A stretch of 11,554 bases of DNA from the NCBI GenBank assembly GCA_027858355.1, contig JAQICW010000462.1, positions 1 to 11,554 on the forward strand. The letters are read 5' to 3'. How positions within the stretch are numbered: position 1 is the first letter of the stretch; each line of letters opens with the position of its first letter. Positions 6,320 through 11,554 of this stretch are shown in pieces. Under the pieces are notes generated by a model, which searched no databases, was not told the origin of the DNA, and was given only the letters and a program-made list of their open reading frames with translations. The translations under genes and the position numbers were made by a program. The DNA comes from Desulfobacula sp. (lineage in GTDB: Bacteria; Desulfobacterota; Desulfobacteria; Desulfobacterales; Desulfobacteraceae).

Positions 6320-8074
6320 ATGAACACCCAAAAGAGTCTGGATAGATTATTGAAAAGCAGTTTAAAACGCATCTTATTTACAGGGATTGTGATATTAATT
6401 CTATGTATGGTTTTATCCTGCCAGAAAAAAAATGAAGCAAACCTGCTTAAAATAGGATTACCTGAAGAACCCAAATCATTGAATGTGTGGCTGGCAAGTG
6501 ATGCCAATTCACGTAAAATACTCTCCCAGATCTACCAGCCTTTGTATACACGGGATCCAAAAACATTAAAAATAATTCCCTGGCTTGCCCAGGAAGACCC
6601 TGTTTTTAATGAAGAGAAATTGGCTTATACCATAAAATTAAGGGCTGCAAAATGGTCTGATGGAAGCGATTTTACATCTGATGATGTTGTATTTAATGAA
6701 AAATTGTTCCTTGATTTTAAAATCCCGGGTTATGCCAGCAAATGGAATGTGATAAAGAAAATTGATATCATTGATGCTCACACACTTATTTTCTATTTAA
6801 AAAAGCCCTCGGCAATTTTTCTTTCCCGGGTATTAACCACTCCCCTGGTATCGAAAAAGGAATGGGAACAAATTGCAGCCAAGGCAAAAAAAACGGAAAA
6901 ACCTTTACGTACCCTGCAGAACCATATCATTAAAAAACCTTTGGGTACCGGCCCTTTTATGCTGGCTGAATACAAAAAAGGGGCCTATGTTTACATGACA
7001 AAAAATCCTTATTTTTTCGGTACAGGAAAAAAAATAGGCGGTTATACGCTTGGACCCTATATAGACAGCATTCTTTTTAAAATATACGGGACCAGTGATG
7101 TTGCCATACTGGCCCTTAAAAAAGGAGATATAGACCTGTTCTGGTGGGAAATCCAGCCTGGTTACATAAAAGATCTGGAAATACAGCCCGATATAAAGGT
7201 ATTTCTGAATAGAAAAAGCGCTCTATATTATATGGGTTTTAACTTAAGAAAACCACCCTTTGATGATAAAATTTTACGACAGGCCATAGCCACCCTTATT
7301 AACAAAGAATTCATCATTACAAGAATTCTTCAAAATTATGGTTCATCCATGCGTTCTATTATACCATCTGGCAACATCTTCTGGCACAATCCCAATGTTC
7401 GTCAATATGGTATAGGGTTAAAAAATGAAGAACGATTCAAAACAGCATACGAGCTTCTTAAAAAAGCAGGTTATACATGGGATAAAGAACCGGTGATATC
7501 TGAGAATGGCATTGTTGAGGGGCAGGGGATTCGTCTTCCCGATGGAAAACCAATGGAAAATTTTGTGATCCTCACTCCTCCTGCTGATTATGACCCCAAA
7601 AGGGCCTTTGCCGGTATGATGATCCAGGAATGGATAAGAAAAATGGGCATGCCGGCCTTTGCAAGACCCATGTCCTTTAACTCACTATTGGACAGGGTAA
7701 AAGGGAAACATGATTTTGATGCCTTTATTTTAGGCTATGGCAAGCTTAATCTTGATCCGGATTATCTAAGGTCATTTTTCTATTCAGAATATGATAAACC
7801 CAGGGGATGGAACATGAGCGGATACAACAATCCTGATTTTGATAAAATTGCTAAAAAACAGCAAAGTATTATTGATGAAGAAGAACGAAAAAAATTGATC
7901 TGGGAAATGCAGGCAATTCTCATGGAGGATCTCCCGTATATCCCTTTATATAATCCGCATATTTTAGAAGCTGTTTCCAAAAAAAGATTTAAAGGATGGG
8001 TGGAAGAAGTAAACGGTATCGGCAATATCTGGTCACTATGCATGGTAAAAAAAAATAATGGTAAAGAAAAATAG
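6320..8074 (+). CDS. Peptide-type ABC transporter substrate-binding lipoprotein (SBP family 5)
   Basis: 584 residues, somewhat longer than DppA/OppA (about 535-545). A basic N-terminus and hydrophobic stretch (about residues 16-33) end in V-L-S-C with the lipidated cysteine at C34, so the mature protein is probably membrane-anchored and faces the periplasm. The family 5 signature KWSDGSDFTSDDVVF is at 111-125. The C-terminal lobe has the usual GWNMSGYNNPDFD segment (about 495-507), followed by a D-L-P-Y-I-P-L-Y stretch. Members bind peptides, nickel or metal chelates, opines and other compounds, and the ligand cannot be predicted from motifs. It follows the GshB-like gene by 12 bp with AAAGG nine bases before the ATG, and is followed by permease and ATPase genes, which makes it the binding protein of that importer. 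Confidence 0.9.
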   Translation: MNTQKSLDRLLKSSLKRILFTGIVILILCMVLSCQKKNEANLLKIGLPEEPKSLNVWLASDANSRKILSQIYQPLYTRDPKTLKIIPWLAQEDPVFNEEKLAYTIKLRAAKWSDGSDFTSDDVVFNEKLFLDFKIPGYASKWNVIKKIDIIDAHTLIFYLKKPSAIFLSRVLTTPLVSKKEWEQIAAKAKKTEKPLRTLQNHIIKKPLGTGPFMLAEYKKGAYVYMTKNPYFFGTGKKIGGYTLGPYIDSILFKIYGTSDVAILALKKGDIDLFWWEIQPGYIKDLEIQPDIKVFLNRKSALYYMGFNLRKPPFDDKILRQAIATLINKEFIITRILQNYGSSMRSIIPSGNIFWHNPNVRQYGIGLKNEERFKTAYELLKKAGYTWDKEPVISENGIVEGQGIRLPDGKPMENFVILTPPADYDPKRAFAGMMIQEWIRKMGMPAFARPMSFNSLLDRVKGKHDFDAFILGYGKLNLDPDYLRSFFYSEYDKPRGWNMSGYNNPDFDKIAKKQQSIIDEEERKKLIWEMQAILMEDLPYIPLYNPHILEAVSKKRFKGWVEEVNGIGNIWSLCMVKKNNGKEK

Positions 8075-8104
8075 TTGATATTCTAACAATATGGATAAAG
8101 ATAA

Positions 8105-9079
8105 ATGAAAACCAAAAAATTTATTTTCAATAAATTAATTGAAATAACCATACTTTTCTTTATTATTCTCACTATTTTATTCTTTCTTTTCAGAGCGGCT
8201 CCTGGAGATCCTGTCTCAAGAATGGTAGATCCAAATCTGACACCCGAGGATATCCAGTTTCTCATCTCACAGATGGGTCTTGATGAGCCTGCATGGAAAC
8301 AATACATCATTTATATCAAAAATTTTTTTACGGGCAACTTAGGCCATTCTTTTCATTATGGAGAACCCGTCAGCAATATCATACTGGACAGAATGCCCTG
8401 CACCATTCTTCTTTTTACCACATCCACGCTTTTAGCCGCATTCGTGGGAGTGTTTTTAGGCAAAATCGCAGCCTGGAAAAAAGGATCATGGCTTGATAAT
8501 GTTTTATCAATAGGTGCTCTTCTCTGCCATACCCTTTTTATCCCATGGTTTGCCCTGCTTGTTTTATGGATTCTTGCCTATAAGGTTGGCTGGTTTCCTC
8601 TGGGCGGAATTATTTCCCCGGAATTATGGATCCAGGATACATCTATTTTTATAAAAGTCCTGGATGTGTTGCACCATATGTTTTTACCTTTGTTAACACT
8701 TTTTATTATTCATCTGGGCAGCTATCTTTTACTCATGCGATCCAGTATGCTGGGTGTAATAAAAGAAGAATATATTATTACGGCAAGGGCAAAAGGCCTT
8801 TCAGACAAGGTAATCCGAGATAAACACGCGGCCCGGAATGCTGCCCTGCCCGTAATTACCAGCGTGGGCTTAAGTCTTGCTTTTTCCATAAATGGTGGCG
8901 CGTTAACAGAACAGATTTTCACCTGGCCAGGCATAGGCCGCGAACTTATTTTTGCGGTAAGCAACAATGACTATCCTCTGGCCCAGGCATGTTTTTTACT
9001 GATAACGGCTGTGGTGCTTATCGCCAACCTGATTGTGGATCTCTTGTATGCATATATGGACCCGAGGATCAACTACTGA
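8105..9079 (+). CDS. dppB: Peptide-type ABC transporter permease, DppB/OppB family
   Basis: 324 residues with about six membrane segments (roughly 11-30, 101-120, 135-158, 191-211, 250-270 and 295-315). The RAAPGDPV stretch after the first helix (30-37) and the C-terminal YMDPRINY are characteristic of this family. The cytoplasmic EAA loop that docks on the ATPase runs from YIITARAKGL (223-232) to the A-L-P at 247-249. With the DppC-type partner it forms the translocation channel in the inner membrane. The symbol denotes the family only; the cargo is unknown. The gene starts 30 bp after the binding-protein stop with a weak ribosome-binding site, and its stop overlaps the next start (TGATG). 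Confidence 0.92.
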   Translation: MKTKKFIFNKLIEITILFFIILTILFFLFRAAPGDPVSRMVDPNLTPEDIQFLISQMGLDEPAWKQYIIYIKNFFTGNLGHSFHYGEPVSNIILDRMPCTILLFTTSTLLAAFVGVFLGKIAAWKKGSWLDNVLSIGALLCHTLFIPWFALLVLWILAYKVGWFPLGGIISPELWIQDTSIFIKVLDVLHHMFLPLLTLFIIHLGSYLLLMRSSMLGVIKEEYIITARAKGLSDKVIRDKHAARNAALPVITSVGLSLAFSINGGALTEQIFTWPGIGRELIFAVSNNDYPLAQACFLLITAVVLIANLIVDLLYAYMDPRINY

Positions 9080-9996
9080 TGAAAAACACAGAAAACAGAC
9101 CTGAAAATAAAAATCATTATATCGAGAGATTTACAAAGGCCTGGGCCATATTTATAAAAAACCCCATGGGTAAAACAGGCATTATTATTTTATCGGTTTT
9201 CATGCTCATGGCCATTGCAAGTTTTTTCGTTCCGCTTTTAGGTCCTGTTTATCACCCCATGACAGGTGCGGATCCAAATATAACATATTCAACCGGGCCC
9301 AGTTTTCAGCACTGGCTTGGAACGGATTTTATTGGCCGGGATCTTTTTGTACAGCTGCTGGAAGGAGCAAAAGTAGCTTTCATTGTCGGTCTTTCCTGCG
9401 CCTTCATCAGTGTTGTTCTTGGCACGGCCATTGGTATGATATCAGGGTATGCCGGAGGAATTATTGACACCTTGCTGATGAGGGTCGCCGACATATTCAT
9501 GGTGCTGCCTTCCCTTGTCATTCTTCTGATCCTGGCCTCCTTGTGGGAGTTGAGTATCTGGGTCATTATTTTTATCATTGCCATAATGAGATGGCCATCT
9601 GTATCAAGAATTATCCGTTCCCAGACTCTGTCTTTAAAATCAAGGCCTTTTATTGAAGCCTCCAGAGTGGCGGGAGCATCAAATTTCAGAATCATTTTTA
9701 AACATATTATGCCCAATGTTCTTCCCCTGGCATTCTTGTATATGACATTCAGGGTGACATCAGCCATACTGGTAGAGGCAGCTCTGTCTTTCCTTGGATT
9801 TGGCGATCCAGGGCAGGTCAGCTGGGGTATGATGCTTCAATGGGTGTGGAGTTCAGGCCATATGTTCCAGGCACCATACTGGCTTCTACCCCCAGGCATT
9901 TGCATCTCTTTGCTGACCCTTTCATTTTACATGTTGGGACGCGCAATGGATGAAGTCCTTGATCCAAGGCTCAGGAAGGAAGAAGAGGGAAAATAA
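9079..9996 (+). CDS. dppC: Peptide-type ABC transporter permease, DppC/OppC family
   Basis: 305 residues. The ATG at 9079 shares one base with the preceding stop; a longer frame begins at 8989 but would add 30 residues that read as out-of-frame DppB sequence, so it is rejected. There is a cytoplasmic N-terminal tail of about 30 residues, a first membrane helix at about 33-54, then the family signature HWLGTDFIGRDLF (78-90). The EAA loop is at about 192-216, with A-G-A at 198-200 and M-P-N-V-L-P at 211-216. ALSFLGFG (235-242) and the terminal DEVLDPRLR (290-298) are standard. It forms the permease heterodimer with the previous gene product. The symbol is family-level. Confidence 0.92.
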   Translation: MKNTENRPENKNHYIERFTKAWAIFIKNPMGKTGIIILSVFMLMAIASFFVPLLGPVYHPMTGADPNITYSTGPSFQHWLGTDFIGRDLFVQLLEGAKVAFIVGLSCAFISVVLGTAIGMISGYAGGIIDTLLMRVADIFMVLPSLVILLILASLWELSIWVIIFIIAIMRWPSVSRIIRSQTLSLKSRPFIEASRVAGASNFRIIFKHIMPNVLPLAFLYMTFRVTSAILVEAALSFLGFGDPGQVSWGMMLQWVWSSGHMFQAPYWLLPPGICISLLTLSFYMLGRAMDEVLDPRLRKEEEGK

Positions 9997-10974
9997 ATGG
10001 CTTTACTCAGGGTTGACAATTTAAGTGTTGGATATAAAAGCAAACACGGTCTTATTCATGCCGTCAATAACATCTCTTTTTCAATAGAGAAGGGCCGATC
10101 TCTGGGGTTTGTCGGAGAATCAGGATGTGGGAAAACCACACTTGGAATGACACTTCTGGGCCTTTTGCCTGAAAATGCATCCATTTTACAAGGTGACATA
10201 TTTTTTAATGACGATAACCTTGCACATTTTAATGATGAAAAATGGAGAACGTTCAGGGGTAAAGAAATATCCATGATATTCCAGGCTGCCATGAATGCCT
10301 TGAATCCGGTCATCCGGGTTGATGAACAGATTGCAGAAGTTATAGAAATCCATAATCCCCAGATGTCAAAAACACAGGTTTTTGATCAGGTGAAAAAAAT
10401 GTTCGACCTGGTTGAAATTCCTGAAGATCGGTTAAGGGATTTTCCCCATCAATACAGTGGCGGCATGAAACAAAGAGCCATTATAGCCATGGCTCTTGCA
10501 TGCACCCCGAAACTGATCATAGCAGATGAACCCACAACAGCTCTGGATGTAATTGTTCAGGATCAGATCCTTAAAGAAATTAAAAAAATTCAAAAAGCCT
10601 TGAATACCAGTCTGATTTTTATTTCCCATGATATTGCAGTGGTTGCAGATGTCTGCAAGGACATCTGCGTGATGTATGGCGGGCAGATAGTGGAAAAAGG
10701 CAGTAGAGAAGAAGTGTTTAGATCTCCACGACACCCTTACACAAGGTCTCTATTGGGATCATTCCTGACTTTGGACTCAAATGAAGATACCAAGGTACCT
10801 GAGATACGGGAGTCTCCTGATTTGATTACAATAACCAGAGGATGCAGCTTTGCATCCTCCTGCAAAAAAAAATCTCAAAAATGTAAAAACCATAATCCCG
10901 GGTGGGTGAATCTTTCTTCAACACATCAGGCTCTTTGTTTTGCCGAGGTAATACATAAGGACGAAAATGACTGA
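9997..10974 (+). CDS. dppD: Peptide-type ABC transporter ATPase, DppD/OppD family
   Basis: 325 residues. Walker A GESGCGKT (40-47), Q-loop Q96, signature YSGGMKQR (153-160), Walker B LIIADEPT (173-180) and switch histidine H211 are all intact, so the protein should hydrolyse ATP. The C-terminal oligopeptide-transporter extension carries HPYTRSLL (246-253) and four cysteines C283, C289, C296 and C314. That pattern matches the cluster-binding cysteines reported for some DppD proteins, so an iron-sulfur cluster is plausible. The ATG directly follows the stop of the permease gene, and the end overlaps the next ATPase gene by 8 bp. It pairs with the DppF-type subunit. The symbol is family-level. 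Confidence 0.93.
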   Translation: MALLRVDNLSVGYKSKHGLIHAVNNISFSIEKGRSLGFVGESGCGKTTLGMTLLGLLPENASILQGDIFFNDDNLAHFNDEKWRTFRGKEISMIFQAAMNALNPVIRVDEQIAEVIEIHNPQMSKTQVFDQVKKMFDLVEIPEDRLRDFPHQYSGGMKQRAIIAMALACTPKLIIADEPTTALDVIVQDQILKEIKKIQKALNTSLIFISHDIAVVADVCKDICVMYGGQIVEKGSREEVFRSPRHPYTRSLLGSFLTLDSNEDTKVPEIRESPDLITITRGCSFASSCKKKSQKCKNHNPGWVNLSSTHQALCFAEVIHKDEND

Positions 10975-11554
10975 GGAACAAAATAACCAAACGCCCATCA
11001 TTGAATTAAATGGCGTGACAAAGGAATATAGCTCAAAAAAAACCCGTTTATCAAAAGGCGAGACCCGTATTATTGCCCTGAATAATATAAGTCTGGCAAT
11101 ACAAAAAAATGAAATTTTTGGCCTTGTCGGCCAGAGCGGCAGCGGTAAAACAACAATAGGAAGACTTTTGGTAAAGCTTGAAGAGCCAACCAAAGGAATC
11201 ATAAAGCTTAATGGCAAGCCGATAAACAACCTAAAAGGAAGGTCGCTGAAAGACTATAGGTCAAAGGTTCAGATGATTTTTCAGGACCCTTATCAATCCT
11301 TGAACCCGCATCTTTCCATTGCTGAAACCATACTGGAACCCCTGGTTGTCAATAAGATCGGCAATGCTGCCACACGTCGCAAAAAAGTAATTGAAACCCT
11401 GGAAATTGTGGGCCTTTCTCCCGGACAGGAGTTTTACCACAGGTATCCCCACCAGTTAAGCGGTGGACAGCGGCAACGGGTTGCCGTGGCTCGGGCAATT
11501 ATTCTGGATCCGGAATTTATTGTGGCAGATGAGCCAACCTCAATGATGGATGCC
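10967..11554 (+). CDS. dppF: Peptide-type ABC transporter ATPase, DppF/OppF family (3' partial)
   Basis: 196 residues are visible before the window ends, about 60% of the usual length. The start is an ATG inside the end of the preceding ATPase gene (8-bp overlap), with AAGG about eight bases upstream. Walker A GQSGSGKT (55-62), Q-loop Q106 followed by DPYQSLNP, as is typical of DppF, signature LSGGQRQR (164-171) and Walker B FIVADEP (184-190) are intact. The last visible residues TSMMDA contain the D-loop aspartate; most relatives have TSMLD at this point. It completes the two-ATPase importer; any genes after it are outside the window. Confidence 0.92.
   Translation, partial: MTEEQNNQTPIIELNGVTKEYSSKKTRLSKGETRIIALNNISLAIQKNEIFGLVGQSGSGKTTIGRLLVKLEEPTKGIIKLNGKPINNLKGRSLKDYRSKVQMIFQDPYQSLNPHLSIAETILEPLVVNKIGNAATRRKKVIETLEIVGLSPGQEFYHRYPHQLSGGQRQRVAVARAIILDPEFIVADEPTSMMDA

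Noticed and set aside
8075..8104. A terminator or promoter between the binding protein and permease genes
   Set aside because: The 30-bp gap is AT-rich but shows no hairpin followed by a T-run and no convincing -35/-10 pair.
8989..9078. Earlier ATG for the DppC-type permease
   Set aside because: It would encode 30 residues in a second frame of the DppB gene that do not resemble the family; the ATG at 9079 gives a normal N-terminus and the usual stop-start overlap.

Overview
The window looks like a stretch of a moderately AT-rich, Gram-negative bacterial chromosome. A lipoprotein-type solute-binding protein, an MFS/HEAT/cyclic-nucleotide-binding type protein and the general flavour of the proteins recall sulfate-reducing Desulfobacterota (Desulfobacteraceae-like). 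That placement is an inference from protein style, not from a marker gene. Coding density is close to 100%: no gene-free stretch reaches 100 bases, and I see no rRNA, tRNA, CRISPR array, insertion sequence or phage gene.

Layout. (1) Positions 1-1422, plus strand: the 3' part of a HEAT-repeat protein ending in a cyclic-nucleotide-binding domain; its start lies upstream of the window. (2) Positions 5277 down to 1427, minus strand: a tight four-gene operon. In transcription order it encodes a degenerate B12-binding/radical-SAM-like protein without the iron-sulfur cysteines, a GNAT acetyltransferase-like protein with a TTG start, a RimK-like ATP-grasp ligase, and a PP-loop (SGGxDS) ATP pyrophosphatase with a QueC-like four-cysteine motif. 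Spacings are 9 bp, a 4-bp ATGA overlap and 3 bp. (3) Positions 5278-5332: a 55-bp divergent control region. (4) Positions 5333-11554, plus strand: a GshB-like ATP-grasp ligase followed by a complete-looking Dpp/Opp-type ABC importer (lipoprotein binding protein, two permeases, two ATPases). The last ATPase runs off the window.

How the genes may work together (inference). Two different ATP-grasp carboxylate-amine ligases, an acetyltransferase and an adenylating PP-loop enzyme form a plausible pathway for a small, non-ribosomal, peptide-like metabolite. Possible types are an N-acylated and amide- or nitrile-capped oligopeptide, an osmolyte of the N-acetylglutaminylglutamine-amide kind, a thiol, or a metallophore. 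The peptide-class importer sits in the same operon as one ligase and back to back with the others, so the imported compound may be the precursor or the product. I do not recognise this gene set as a characterised system. It is the best candidate in the window for something undescribed.
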